Below are positions 1 through 8,360 of a stretch of 64,000 nucleotides of DNA, piece by piece. Under the pieces are notes generated by a model that searched no databases, had not been told where the DNA came from, and was given only the letters and a program-made list of their open reading frames with translations. A program made the position numbers and the translations under genes. The stretch is taken from positions 434,001-498,000 of the forward strand of contig NZ_JAPENL010000001.1 in NCBI RefSeq assembly GCF_026342015.1, read 5' to 3'. How positions within the stretch are numbered: position 1 is the first letter of the stretch; every line of letters begins with the position of its first letter. This DNA is from Micromonospora lupini. GTDB taxonomy: Bacteria > Actinomycetota > Actinomycetes > Mycobacteriales > Micromonosporaceae.

Positions 1-327
1 GGCAAGCGCGCGGCGCACAACATCGCCGCGTCGTACGGGTTCGGCCAGCGCAAGCCGTACAAGCACCACGATCTGGGTTGGGTGGTCGACCTGGGTGGCA
101 AGGACGCTGCCGCGAACCCGCTGCACGTCAACCTGGGCGGGCTGCCGGCCAAGGCTGTCACCCGGGCGTACCACCTGATGGCGATGCCCGGCAACCGCAC
201 CCGCGTGGGCGCCGACTGGGTGCTCGACGCCGCGCTGACCCGCTCGGCCGTGCAGTTGGGGCTGGTCCCGGCGAACGCGGTTCCGTTGGAGAGCACCTCA
301 CCGGAGGTGGCGGTGCGGGGCCGCTGA
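1..327 (+). CDS. C-terminal part of an NAD(P)/FAD-dependent oxidoreductase (type II NADH dehydrogenase-like), cut by window edge
   Basis: The frame is open from base 1, so the start lies outside the window. The visible 108 residues contain GWVVDLGGKDA and NLGGLPAKAVTRAYHL, typical of the C-terminal end of NDH-2-like flavoprotein dehydrogenases. These oxidise NADH and pass electrons to quinone at the membrane, using an amphipathic C-terminus in place of transmembrane helices. The FAD and NAD Rossmann motifs would be upstream and cannot be checked. The following gene is on the opposite strand 23 bp away, so the two converge. The family call is fairly safe; the electron acceptor is inferred. Confidence 0.7.
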   Translation, partial: GKRAAHNIAASYGFGQRKPYKHHDLGWVVDLGGKDAAANPLHVNLGGLPAKAVTRAYHLMAMPGNRTRVGADWVLDAALTRSAVQLGLVPANAVPLESTSPEVAVRGR

Positions 328-350
328 GCGGAACCCGTCGACCCGGCCGG

Positions 351-1466
351 TCAGCCCCGCGAGGGGGCGGGACCGGCCGGTCCGTGCTCGGCCGGGGGGC
401 GAGGTCCGCCGGGGTCGGCCGGTGGGGGTGGGTTCAGCCGTCGCGGCCCGTACTCGCGCAGCAGCGTCTGGACGATGCCTGCGGCGGGGATGGCCAGCAG
501 CGCGCCGAGCAGCCCGGCCAGCTCCGCCGCGAGCAGCACGCTCAGCAGCACTGTCAGCGGGTTGAGCCGCACCGCGCGCGCCAGGATCAGCGGCTGGAGC
601 AGATGGTTCTCGACCTGCTGGTAGACCACGAAGAAGACGAGCACGACGACCCCGGCGGTGGGGGAGTGCAGGAACCCGGCCCCGGCGGCGATCACCGCGC
701 CGATCGTCGCGCCGACAAGCGGTATCAGGTCGGCCACCGCCACCAACAGCGCGATCACGCCCGCGAACGGCACCCCGGTCAGGACCAGCACCAGGAACGT
801 CAACGCCCCGCAGATCACGCTGATCAGTAGGTTGCCGGTGAGATAGCCGGTCACCGTCCGCGACACCTCCCGGCCGACCCGGCGCAGGCGCTCGCCCTGA
901 CCGTCCCCGGCCGCCGCGAGCACGCCGCGGGTGATCCGCGGCGATTCCAACACCATGAGGTACGCCAGCACGACGACTGTGACCAGCCCCGCGACCGTCT
1001 CCAGGACGCCGCGCAGCACGCCGACGGCGGGTTGTCGCAGCCGGCTGCCGAAGTCGCGCAGCTGGTCGGAGTGCTCGGCGACGTAGCGACGTATCCCGGT
1101 GCGGTCCACGAGCTGGCCCAGCGGACCGCGGCCGGCGCGCGCGTCGCGCAGCAGGTCGGGCCCCCGGTCGGCGAACCGGCCCAGCTCGTCCAGCAGCGGC
1201 ACCAGGATGACGGTGGCGAGGACCGCCACCACGACGAACGCGGCGAGGAACACGAGCAGCGTGGCCACGGCCCGCCGCCGGACGAACCGGCGTTGCAGCC
1301 AGTCCACTGACGGCTTGAGCGCGACCGCGAAGAAGGCGGCCACCACTGCCCAGACCAGCACCCGGCGTGTCGCGTACACGAAGGCGAGCGCGAGCGCGGT
1401 CGCCAGCACCAGACCGATCACGACCAGGGCCCGGCGGGCGGTGGCCCGATCGTCGGCGTTGCTCAC
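351..1466 (-). CDS. AI-2E family transporter (multi-pass membrane permease)
   Basis: The product is 371 aa when read from the GTG at 1466 (VSNADDRAT). The open frame continues further upstream, but that part overlaps the neighbouring methyltransferase-like gene in another frame and is unlikely to be translated. There are about eight hydrophobic segments: a pair at residues 14-50, one near 60-85, then a cluster through 190-340 after a soluble region. The VADLIPLVGATIGAV and QQVENHLLQPLI stretches are typical of the AI-2E/TqsA-PerM family. Family members export or exchange small molecules or ions; the substrate is usually unknown, and the autoinducer-2 name should not be taken literally. The C-terminal 40 residues are Pro/Gly-rich. 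Confidence 0.88.
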   Translation of the reverse strand: MSNADDRATARRALVVIGLVLATALALAFVYATRRVLVWAVVAAFFAVALKPSVDWLQRRFVRRRAVATLLVFLAAFVVVAVLATVILVPLLDELGRFADRGPDLLRDARAGRGPLGQLVDRTGIRRYVAEHSDQLRDFGSRLRQPAVGVLRGVLETVAGLVTVVVLAYLMVLESPRITRGVLAAAGDGQGERLRRVGREVSRTVTGYLTGNLLISVICGALTFLVLVLTGVPFAGVIALLVAVADLIPLVGATIGAVIAAGAGFLHSPTAGVVVLVFFVVYQQVENHLLQPLILARAVRLNPLTVLLSVLLAAELAGLLGALLAIPAAGIVQTLLREYGPRRLNPPPPADPGGPRPPAEHGPAGPAPSRG

Positions 1467-1527
1467 CCACCGGGCCTTCCCCGCCCACACCACCGGAAAC
1501 CCGGCAATGCGGACGAGTCGACCCGCC

Positions 1528-2310
1528 CTACGCGGCGGCGTCGGCGAGTGGGTGGGCGCCGGCCACGAACGTGTCGAGCGCGGCCGCGTGCAGCAGCCCG
1601 CCGGGGATCGGGTCGCGCAGGGCCGCCGCCGCGAGCCGGCCCACCGGCAGCCCGCCGGGCCGATGCGTCGCGGCGAGCACCACGTTGCCGTAGCGCCGGC
1701 CCCGCAGCATCCGGCGGTCCCCGAACACGCAGACGTCTCCGAAGACGGCCCGCAGCGTCGCCACCTGTACGCGGGTGCCGACAAGCGGCGGCAGGTCCGT
1801 CACGTTGATCAGACAGAGTCCGCCGGGGCGCAGGGCGCGGGCCACCTCGGCCGCGAACTCCACGGTGCGCACGTGCGCGGGCATCCGGGCCGCCCGGTAG
1901 ATGTCGGCGATCACCAGGTCGTACGCGTCGGCGGGGGCGGCAGTGACCGCGTCCCGGGCGTCGGCGACCTCCACGCGCACCTCGGGCGGCAGCGGCGGCA
2001 ACTCCCGGGCGACAAGCTCGACCACCGCCGGGTCCCGCTCGATGACCCGCTGCGCGGAGCCCGGCCGCGTCGCGGCGAGCCAGCGCGGCAGCGTCAACGC
2101 GCCGCCGCCGAGGTGCAGCACGCTCAGCGGTACGCCCGCCGGGGCCGCCAGCTCCACTGCCGAGGCGATCCGCCTGACGTACTCGAAGTGCAGGTGTCGC
2201 GGATCCTCGACATCCACGTACGACTGCTCGACGCCCGCGGAAAGCAGCGTCCGTCCGGTTCGGCGGACCGGATCGGCGACCAGCTCCAACCGGTCGGCGG
2301 CACGGTTCAT
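1528..2310 (-). CDS. Spermidine synthase-like class I SAM-dependent enzyme
   Basis: A 260-aa Rossmann-fold protein. It has a SAM/dcSAM-binding glycine motif (VLHLGGGALTLPRWL, about 63-77), an acidic residue after the next strand (VIERDP), and VADARD and LVIADIYRAARMPAH further on. These match actinobacterial spermidine-synthase-like proteins. It lacks the usual N-terminal membrane domain of fused forms and the full GPA-type polyamine pocket, so true spermidine synthesis is uncertain; it may methylate or aminopropylate another substrate. It lies just upstream of the AI-2E transporter on the same strand, 61 bp apart, so co-transcription is possible. Confidence 0.75.
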   Translation of the reverse strand: MNRAADRLELVADPVRRTGRTLLSAGVEQSYVDVEDPRHLHFEYVRRIASAVELAAPAGVPLSVLHLGGGALTLPRWLAATRPGSAQRVIERDPAVVELVARELPPLPPEVRVEVADARDAVTAAPADAYDLVIADIYRAARMPAHVRTVEFAAEVARALRPGGLCLINVTDLPPLVGTRVQVATLRAVFGDVCVFGDRRMLRGRRYGNVVLAATHRPGGLPVGRLAAAALRDPIPGGLLHAAALDTFVAGAHPLADAAA

Positions 2311-2373
2311 GACGGCACGCTAACCGAGCCGGTGCCGGTGCCCGCCGACGGGCCGCGCCGGATCGTCCGAGGT

Positions 2374-2428
2374 GCGCGGGCCGACGGGCCGACGGCGCGG
2401 GTCGTACCCCGCGTCCGTCGGCCCGCGC
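2374..2428 (-). terminator. Nested hairpin after the DUF2267 gene
   Basis: A perfect 14-bp stem (2374-2387 with 2415-2428) encloses a second 6-bp stem (2396-2401 with 2408-2413). It lies 17 bp past the stop of the minus-strand gene ending at 2445. There is no T tract, which is normal for terminators in high-GC actinomycetes. Function is inferred. Confidence 0.55.
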
Positions 2429-2444
2429 GTGCCGTCGCGGCGGG

Positions 2445-3419
2445 TCAGCCGCCGGCCATCCCGGCACCCATCTCGTCGATGGCGTCGTCGATCGAGTGGG
2501 CGAGGTCCACGTCGAGCGCGGTCACCCCGTCCGCCTGACCGGTGCGGACGGTGAGCACGGCGGCCGTGCCGCCCGGTCGCCCGATGCTCGGGCCGCGTCC
2601 GGTGTCCGCGCGCAGCCGGTCCAGCCGGGCGAGCACCCGGTCCAGGTTGTCCGGCGGCAGCGCGATCACGCGGTACAGGCCGGTGCTGTCCCCGGCCCAG
2701 TACGGCAGGTCGTCGAGCGCCGCCCGGAGCTGGGCCTCGTCCAGGGTGGGCGTGGTGGTGGAGGCGCCCACGATGCCGCCACCGGCCGCCGGCGGGTTCA
2801 GTAGCTCCCGCAGACCGTCGGGGACGTGCAGGGACTCGACCAGGTCGCCGTCCTGCTCGGCGAGCGCGGCGAGCGTCGCCTCGACCTGGTAGCGGGCCTG
2901 CTCGGGCGTACGCCCGCTGATCCGGCCCACCTCGGCCAGGAAGCCGGGCAGGTCCCGGTGCCGCTCGATGCCGTCGACGGGGACGACGTCGTGCAGTGAG
3001 TTCGGTACGGCGGCGAGCAGTCGTTGCCGCTCCGCCGCCTCCAGTGCGAAGGCCAGCACCAGCACTGTCGCCTCGGCGCCCACCTTGGCCGTCCGGAAGT
3101 CGACGCCGGAGCGGCGTCGGACGTCGTCGACCAGGTCGTGGTAGCCCACGCTGTTCACCCCGGCACTTCCCCCGGGCGGAGGCTGCGGTCGCGGGTTGTC
3201 CGCGGTGCCCCGCGACGGCGGCGCCGGTCCACCTCGCGTGGTGTCCGACTTGTGCCGTCCGGCCGGTGGTGGGCCGGCTCGTTTGCCCTGATCCAGGCTG
3301 GTGAGCTGCTTGGAGGCGCTCAGGCTGGCGCCGAACTGACTGGGCTGGCTGCCCTGTTCGCGGGCCTGCCGGGCCAGCGCCCGGCGCCGCTGGTTGTCGC
3401 CCTCCATCTGCTTGCGCAT
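2445..3419 (-). CDS. DUF2267 domain fused to a pterin-4a-carbinolamine dehydratase-like domain
   Basis: 324 aa from the ATG at 3419, which follows a good ribosome site (GAAAGGGG). Residues 1-80 are charged, low-complexity and probably disordered. A helical DUF2267 domain follows (about 90-200, LVDDVRRRSGVDFRTAKVG to VPDGLRELL). After a short linker, the last 100 residues match the pterin dehydratase fold (ALDDLPYWAGD, then GVTALDVDLAHSIDDAI). The histidine pair expected for 4a-carbinolamine dehydratase catalysis is not visible; that region reads RADTGRGPSIG. A binding or regulatory role is therefore likelier than enzyme activity. It is transcribed divergently from the small gene at 3621. Confidence 0.7.
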   Translation of the reverse strand: MRKQMEGDNQRRRALARQAREQGSQPSQFGASLSASKQLTSLDQGKRAGPPPAGRHKSDTTRGGPAPPSRGTADNPRPQPPPGGSAGVNSVGYHDLVDDVRRRSGVDFRTAKVGAEATVLVLAFALEAAERQRLLAAVPNSLHDVVPVDGIERHRDLPGFLAEVGRISGRTPEQARYQVEATLAALAEQDGDLVESLHVPDGLRELLNPPAAGGGIVGASTTTPTLDEAQLRAALDDLPYWAGDSTGLYRVIALPPDNLDRVLARLDRLRADTGRGPSIGRPGGTAAVLTVRTGQADGVTALDVDLAHSIDDAIDEMGAGMAGG

Positions 3420-3620
3420 GGTGACGCCCCTTTCGCTGGGGATCGATCCTGCGCCCGTCGCCTTCCCGCCGTCGTGGGAGCCGAAACGGACGCTGCCGGC
3501 CGGGTAGCGCCGAGCGCGGAGCACGCTTCATCCGGCGCGGGTGAGGGGCGCTCACCCGTGCGGCCCGCAGGATCGGTGCAGGACCACAGTTCTTCCGAGG
3601 TACGCGGAAGGAAGGTCGCC

Positions 3621-3935
3621 ATGAAACAGATCGTCGAGATCGTTCCCGCTCGACCCGGCTGGTACGCCCGCTGGCAGCTCACGCCCGACGCCACCAGGTG
3701 CTATCCGGTGAGCCTGTGGGCCCTGCTTGAGGAGGCCGACGGAACCGGCCGGGAAGTCATCGGAATGGACTGCATCGGCCAGTGGCCGGGTGCGGACGAC
3801 AACGAGGCGGGTGGGAAGTTTGTCCGCTACCTGTACCAGACACCCGACTCGGGGAAACCCGACGACATCGAACCCCCGACGACCGTCGAGCTGCGCGACA
3901 GCGCGCCCCGGCTCCAGCCGATGACCGCGCCCTAG
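3621..3935 (+). CDS. Conserved hypothetical protein, 104 aa
   Basis: The start ATG at 3621 follows a strong ribosome site (GGAAGGAAGG). The product is soluble and rich in Trp and acidic residues (PGWYARWQL, PVSLWALLEEADGT, GMDCIGQWPGADDNE), with no membrane segment. I recognise no domain. It reads like a small actinobacterial protein with one alpha/beta domain. A strong terminator hairpin begins ten bases after its stop, so it is probably a single-gene transcript. Divergence from the DUF2267 gene leaves about 200 bp for two promoters. Confidence 0.7.
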   Translation: MKQIVEIVPARPGWYARWQLTPDATRCYPVSLWALLEEADGTGREVIGMDCIGQWPGADDNEAGGKFVRYLYQTPDSGKPDDIEPPTTVELRDSAPRLQPMTAP

Positions 3936-3945
3936 ACATTTCTCC

Positions 3946-3978
3946 GGCCCCCGACCCCAGGTCCCAGGGTCGGGGGCC
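3946..3978 (+). terminator. Rho-independent-type terminator after the 104-aa gene
   Basis: A perfect 12-bp GC stem (3946-3957 with 3967-3978) has a 9-nt loop and is followed by a C-run and TTTT. It lies between two convergent genes and can stop transcription from the left; it may also serve the STAS gene ending at 4028. Confidence 0.8.
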
Positions 3979-4027
3979 ACCCCCCTTTTCCTCAGGTGGG
4001 CGGCCCGGCGGTGCGGCGATGCGGCCG

Positions 4028-4366
4028 TCAGCCCAGGGCGCGGACGTTGTCACCGGCGACGGCGGTCTCCACGGCCAGCAGCTCGGTGAGCCCGGTGCGG
4101 TCAAGCATCTGCTGGAGTCGGGCGCTGACCCCGGTCAGCCGGATCGCGCCGACGCGCCGGTGCACCACGAGCAGGGCGCTGAGCCCGGACGAGTCGCAGA
4201 GGCCGACCCCGGCCAGGTCGATCGTCACGTGCTGCTCGCCGTGCAGCTCAGCAGCGGCGGCGACCAGGTCGGGCGCGGTGTCGTAGTCCAGCTCGCCGGT
4301 CAGCCGCAGCCGGACGTGACAGGCGTCGAGCCGGGTCACCTCGATGGTCAACAGCTTGTGGGACAT
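4028..4366 (-). CDS. STAS-domain anti-sigma factor antagonist
   Basis: 112 aa, essentially one STAS domain. The hallmark LCDSSGLSALLVVHRR at about 57-72 carries the Ser that partner anti-sigma kinases phosphorylate. In this family the unphosphorylated form binds the anti-sigma kinase and frees a stress sigma factor. PP2C phosphatases such as the one encoded at 5031 reverse the phosphorylation. No HATPase kinase is visible nearby, so its partner is elsewhere. Same strand as the next STAS gene, 58 bp downstream of it, so they may be co-transcribed. Confidence 0.9.
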   Translation of the reverse strand: MSHKLLTIEVTRLDACHVRLRLTGELDYDTAPDLVAAAAELHGEQHVTIDLAGVGLCDSSGLSALLVVHRRVGAIRLTGVSARLQQMLDRTGLTELLAVETAVAGDNVRALG

Positions 4367-4424
4367 CCCACCATGTTCCCAGTCCGGCGGCGGAACGCAA
4401 ACCCCGGGGCGGCGAGCCGCCGGG

Positions 4425-4838
4425 TCAGGCGGTAGCGGCGGACTGCGGTGAGCCGGGGCCGACCGCGCGATTGGCCGGCATCGGTCGGCCGAGCAGCGCC
4501 GCCACCCCGGTGATGTCCAGGATCGCCGTCAGGAAGCGGGGGACCGCCCGCAGTCGCAGGGTCGTGCCGACCGACTGGCCCTCCCGCCAGGCGTGCACGA
4601 TCACGGCCAGACCGCTGCTGTCGATGAAGGTCAGGTCGGCGAAGTCAAGCACGAGGGCGCGCGGCGCGTCGGCGAGGACCCGGTCCACCTCGGCGCGCAG
4701 GGGCGCCGCCGTGGTGTACGCCAGCTCGCCACCCACGTGGATCAGGTGCGTGTCGGGATCGGACCGATCGACTGACACGCTCAGCGGTGACGCCTCCGGG
4801 GCCCGCCCAACAGATGGCACGATCACGCCTTTCCGCAC
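4425..4838 (-). CDS. STAS-domain anti-sigma factor antagonist
   Basis: 137 aa from GTG 4838 (VRKGVIVPSVG). GTG codons at 4826 and 4820 are alternatives because no clear ribosome site picks one. The STAS core spans about 20-120: the GGELAYTTAAPLRAEVD segment, then TFIDSSGLAVIVHAW with the phosphorylatable Ser. It is divergent from the PP2C gene at 5031, about 190 bp away, which suggests shared control. A much longer open frame runs antisense across the PP2C gene on this strand and is a shadow of the high GC. Role: partner-switching control of a sigma factor. Confidence 0.85.
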   Translation of the reverse strand: MRKGVIVPSVGRAPEASPLSVSVDRSDPDTHLIHVGGELAYTTAAPLRAEVDRVLADAPRALVLDFADLTFIDSSGLAVIVHAWREGQSVGTTLRLRAVPRFLTAILDITGVAALLGRPMPANRAVGPGSPQSAATA

Positions 4839-5030
4839 GCCGCCGTTCTGGCCGGTGCGAGGGGATCGTAACAACCGTCGAGCAGGTCCGCCCGGCACGC
4901 GAGCGAGGGCCCGCGACCTGCCGTGGGATGCCGGTCGGGGCGTACCGGCGTAGGGTGGTCGGAGAGATTTGACCACAGACGCCGGTTCCGGTGCGGACTC
5001 GGGTGGACGACAAGGAGTGAGGCTCAGCTG

Positions 5031-6794
5031 GTGACTGCTTCCGACGTCAGGGACACCGACCCGGGCGACGGACGGATCTCCACGCCGAGTACCACACGGG
5101 CGCTGGCGTGGTCCGCCGACGCACCGTCCTGGCCTTCGTCCGTGCTGCCGCCGCTGGCCCCCGACCGCGATCAGGCCACACCGGACTGGTCCGAGGTCGT
5201 CGAACACTTCCGCGAGGGCCTGGTGGTCTGCGACGCCGACGGCGTCGTCCGACACGTCAGTCCGGTGGCCGAGCGGCTGCTGCCCGAGGCCGTCCCCGGT
5301 GTGCCGCTGGCCGCCGCGGGCGTGCCGGGTCTGCGCGAGGGGAGCCCCGGAGGCTTCACCCACCACGGGCGACGTCTCACCGCCCGCCAGGTGCCGCTCT
5401 CCGCAGGCCGCTGCTGCTGGTACGTGGAGGACGTGACCGAGAGCGTCAGCCGTGCCGACGCGCTGCTCGCCGAGCGGGCCCGCTCCGCCTTCCTGGCCGT
5501 CGTGGGCGACAAGCTGGGCAACCCGCTGCACCCCGACCGGGCCGCCGCGGCTGTCGTCCGGCTTGCCGTGCCGACCCTGGCCGAGGTGGCAGTGCTGGTG
5601 CTGGCCCCGCGCGCGGGGCGGGCGCGGTGGTGGCGGGCCTCCCGGGTCGACGACGAGGCCCCGATTGTCGACAGTGGCGTCCTGGCCGGCCCCGCTCTGC
5701 CGGCCGCGATCGCCGAGGGGCTGACCGGGGTCGAGCCGCACGCTCTCGACTGGTTGGTGGAGCAGGCGGTCGACGCCGGCTGGCTGCCCGGCCTCTCGGG
5801 CGCCGACAGCGCCGCCCGGGTTGTTCCGCTGCCCGGCCAGGACGCCCCCGCCGGGGTGCTGCTCGTCGCCCGGCGTTCCCGCCGGTGGTACGACGAGGAC
5901 GACGTCGGGTTGATCCGTGCCTTCGCGGCTCGGGCGGGCGCGGCGCTGACCACCGCTCTGCTCTACCGCGACCAGGCCGAGGTCGCCGACACCCTGCAGG
6001 CCAGCCTGCTGCCGGTCGAGCCGGCCGAGACCGCCGGGGTGCAGTGGGGCACGGCGTACCGCCCGGCGCAGGCGGGGCTGCGGATCGGCGGCGACTTCTA
6101 CGGTTCGCACCGGCTCGCCGACGGCGGTTCCGTGTTCTTCCTCGGCGACGTCTCCGGCAAGGGCGTCGAGGCGGCCGTGTTCACCGGCCAGCTCCGCCAG
6201 TGCCTTCAGGCCCTGCACCGGGTGGAGTCGCACCCCGGCCGGCTGCTGCGACTGCTCAACGACGCGCTGCTGGAGACGACCCAGGCGCACGGCCAGGGCC
6301 GCTTCGCCACCATCGTGCTCGGTGTGGCCCGTCCGCAGCGCGACGGGGGCGTCACGCTCACGTTGGCTGGGGGCGGGCACCTGCCGCCGCTGGTGCTGCG
6401 GACGTCGGGCGAGGTCGAGTCGGTGCCGCTGCGCGGCATGCTGATCGGGGTGGTGCCCGACCCGCGCGTCGGTGAGGTGACAGTGCGGTTGGCGCCGGGC
6501 GAGACCTGCCTGCTCTACAGCGACGGCGTGACCGAGGCCCGTGGGGGCCGCCGCGGTGACGAGCTGTTCGGCGCGGAGCGGTTGGTCACGGCGGTGACCG
6601 GGTGTCAGCGGATGCCGGCGCCGGCACTTGCCGAACGCGTCGAGCAGGTGACAGGTGACTGGCTGGGGCACGGCGACCACGACGACATCGCGGTGCTGGC
6701 GCTGCGCGCGGTCAGCCCGGGTGGGCGAGCCGCGCGGCACCTGCACTCGGTGCCCACGTCGACAGGCGCCGACGGGCAGCCGGAGAGCGCGTGA
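5031..6794 (+). CDS. PAS/GAF-type sensor with C-terminal PP2C (SpoIIE/RsbU) phosphatase domain
   Basis: 587 aa from GTG 5031, preceded by AAGGAGTGAGG. Residues about 55-140 form a PAS-like sensor (FREGLVVCDADGVVRHVSPVAERLL). Residues 150-320 form a GAF-like domain. Residues 335-560 are the PP2C catalytic domain, with the metal-binding signatures GGDFYG, FFLGDVSGKGVEAA, YSDGVTEAR and HGDHDDIAVLAL. Such proteins dephosphorylate STAS antagonists in response to a signal and switch on stress sigma factors. Its stop overlaps the start of the B12-binding gene by 4 bp, so the two are translationally coupled. No membrane segment is seen, so it is cytoplasmic. Confidence 0.92.
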   Translation: MTASDVRDTDPGDGRISTPSTTRALAWSADAPSWPSSVLPPLAPDRDQATPDWSEVVEHFREGLVVCDADGVVRHVSPVAERLLPEAVPGVPLAAAGVPGLREGSPGGFTHHGRRLTARQVPLSAGRCCWYVEDVTESVSRADALLAERARSAFLAVVGDKLGNPLHPDRAAAAVVRLAVPTLAEVAVLVLAPRAGRARWWRASRVDDEAPIVDSGVLAGPALPAAIAEGLTGVEPHALDWLVEQAVDAGWLPGLSGADSAARVVPLPGQDAPAGVLLVARRSRRWYDEDDVGLIRAFAARAGAALTTALLYRDQAEVADTLQASLLPVEPAETAGVQWGTAYRPAQAGLRIGGDFYGSHRLADGGSVFFLGDVSGKGVEAAVFTGQLRQCLQALHRVESHPGRLLRLLNDALLETTQAHGQGRFATIVLGVARPQRDGGVTLTLAGGGHLPPLVLRTSGEVESVPLRGMLIGVVPDPRVGEVTVRLAPGETCLLYSDGVTEARGGRRGDELFGAERLVTAVTGCQRMPAPALAERVEQVTGDWLGHGDHDDIAVLALRAVSPGGRAARHLHSVPTSTGADGQPESA

Positions 6795-7837
6795 CCGCCG
6801 CCGCCACGACCACGGGCCCGACCGACGCCTACCCCGGCTACCTGGCCTGCCTCGCCGACGCCGACGAGTACGCCGCCATCGACGTGGCGCTCGGCCTGCT
6901 CGACGCGGGTGTGCCGCCGGAGCGGGTGTTGCTCGACCTGGTCGCGCCGGCCCAGGCCGAGGTGGGTGAGCGGTGGGCACGCAACGAGTGGAGCGTGGCC
7001 CAGGAGCACGCGGCGACCCACATCAGCGAGCGGGTGGTGGCCGCGGTGGCGGCGTACGTCGACACGCGTCCGACCGGCGGGCGGATCGTGGTGGCCTGCA
7101 TGGACGGTGAGTGGCACGCGCTGCCGCCCCGGCTGGTGGCCGAGGTGCTGCGGCTGCGCGGCTGGCAGGTGACCTTCCTGGGCGCCAGCGTGCCGGCGGC
7201 GCACCTGGTGTCGTACCTGCACCGGCACGACGCGCAGGCTGTCGCGTTGGCCTGCGCGCTGCCGATGCGGCTGCCGCACGCCCACCGGATGATCGAGGCG
7301 TGCCGGCGTTCGGACGTGCCAGTCGTCGTCGGCGGGCGTGGCTTCGGCGCGGACGGCCGGTGGGCGGCCCGGCTCGGTGCGGCCTGGGCGCCGAACGCGC
7401 CGGCGGCGGCCGAGTTGATCGCCGACGAGCGGGCGCTGCGGCGGGTGCCGGCGGCGCAGCTCGGGCACCTGGCCGACGACGAGTACGCGAGTCTCGTCCG
7501 CCGCCGGGGTGAGCTGATCGACAGCGCGCTGACCGACCTGCGCGAGCGGGTGCCGGCGACCCGGGAGTACACGGCCGCCCAGCTCGACTCGACGGTGAGC
7601 GACCTGGGGCACGTCGTGGACTCGCTGGCCGCCTCGCTCTACGTCGACGACGCCTCGCTGTTCACCGAGTTCGTCGGCTGGCTGGTGGAGATCCTGACGA
7701 GTCGGGGGGTGCCGGCCCGCGCCGTCGCCCTGACCCTTGAGCACTACGCCGCCGTCCTGCGCGACTTTCCCCGCGCGTCGTACGCGCTGACCCGCAGCCG
7801 CGCCGAACTGCCTGCCACGTCCCCTTCCGGGGGCTGA
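6791..7837 (+). CDS. Cobalamin (B12)-binding domain protein
   Basis: 348 aa from GTG 6791, overlapping the PP2C gene's stop. Residues about 15-90 resemble the helical B12-binding cap (LLDAGVPPERVLLDLVAPAQ, WSVAQEHAATHISERV). Residues 95-210 resemble the Rossmann-like B12 domain, with DGEWHALP in place of the usual DxHxxG and VTFLGASVPAAHLVSYL after it. The remaining 140 residues are helical. This arrangement is known from CarH/LitR-type photoreceptors without their MerR DNA-binding part, and from regulatory B12 proteins coupled to phosphatases. A role as a light or cobalamin input to the PP2C/STAS pathway is inferred from the coupling. Confidence 0.8.
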   Translation: MTAAATTTGPTDAYPGYLACLADADEYAAIDVALGLLDAGVPPERVLLDLVAPAQAEVGERWARNEWSVAQEHAATHISERVVAAVAAYVDTRPTGGRIVVACMDGEWHALPPRLVAEVLRLRGWQVTFLGASVPAAHLVSYLHRHDAQAVALACALPMRLPHAHRMIEACRRSDVPVVVGGRGFGADGRWAARLGAAWAPNAPAAAELIADERALRRVPAAQLGHLADDEYASLVRRRGELIDSALTDLRERVPATREYTAAQLDSTVSDLGHVVDSLAASLYVDDASLFTEFVGWLVEILTSRGVPARAVALTLEHYAAVLRDFPRASYALTRSRAELPATSPSGG

Positions 7838-7868
7838 GGCCCGCTTCCGGGCGATCACCACGCGCTGC

Positions 7869-7895
7869 GGAACGTCGTACCCTCCTGCGTATACT
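7869..7895 (+). promoter_or_regulatory. Candidate promoter for the STAS gene at 7944
   Basis: A TATACT hexamer at 7890-7895 stands out in very GC-rich DNA about 50 bp before the start codon. Upstream at 7869-7873 is GGAAC, resembling the -35 of some alternative sigma factors, though the spacing to CGTAT is shorter than the ECF norm. The -10 is more convincing than the -35. Confidence 0.4.
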
Positions 7896-7943
7896 TGCCG
7901 GACTGCAAACGTCCCACCCACCGGTGGAGCGAGGGGGAGAACG

Positions 7944-8291
7944 GTGACGTTCAGCGTCAGCGACGCCGAGCGCGACGGCGGTGCGGCCTGCCTGCGGCTC
8001 GCCGGTGAGCTGGACCTGAGCACCGCCGGTGAGCTGGCTGCCGCCATCGACAAGCTCACCGCGGCCGGCGAGCGGCGGGTGCTGCTCGACCTCACCGACC
8101 TGACCTTCTGTGACTCCACCGGGATGGCCGTGTTCGTTCGGGGCGACAACCAGGTCGCCGCCGACGGGGGTTGGTTGCGGATCACGGGCGCCAACGGGCG
8201 GGTGGAGCGCGTGTTGCGCGTCACCGGCCTGGCCGAGGTGCTGCGATACCTTCCGGACACGGCGGACCCGGCGTCCCAGAGCGCCTCCTGA
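7944..8291 (+). CDS. STAS-domain anti-sigma factor antagonist
   Basis: 115 aa, a single STAS domain (RLAGELDLSTAGELAAAID, then LTFCDSTGMAVFVRG). The Ser in DSTG is the expected phosphorylation site. The GTG start at 7944 follows GGAGCGAGGGGGAG. It is the third STAS protein within 4 kb and lies downstream of the PP2C and B12 genes on the same strand, making it the most likely direct substrate of that phosphatase. The response regulator that follows begins 69 bp later and may share its transcript. Confidence 0.88.
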   Translation: MTFSVSDAERDGGAACLRLAGELDLSTAGELAAAIDKLTAAGERRVLLDLTDLTFCDSTGMAVFVRGDNQVAADGGWLRITGANGRVERVLRVTGLAEVLRYLPDTADPASQSAS

Positions 8292-8360
8292 TGGGCTAGA
8301 TTTCCCCGCCAGCACGGTGACCGTTACGGTCTCCTCTCCGCCGACCCGAGGCAGGTAGTG

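Noticed and set aside
298..1488. Long minus-strand frames offset from the AI-2E transporter
   Set aside because: Composition is Arg/Gly-rich without hydrophobic pattern; the frame ending at 351 has the permease helices.
4425..6980. 851-aa open frame on the minus strand across the PP2C gene
   Set aside because: Only its last 137 codons show a real domain (STAS). The rest is Arg/Pro/Gly-rich antisense of a clear phosphatase gene, as expected at this GC content.
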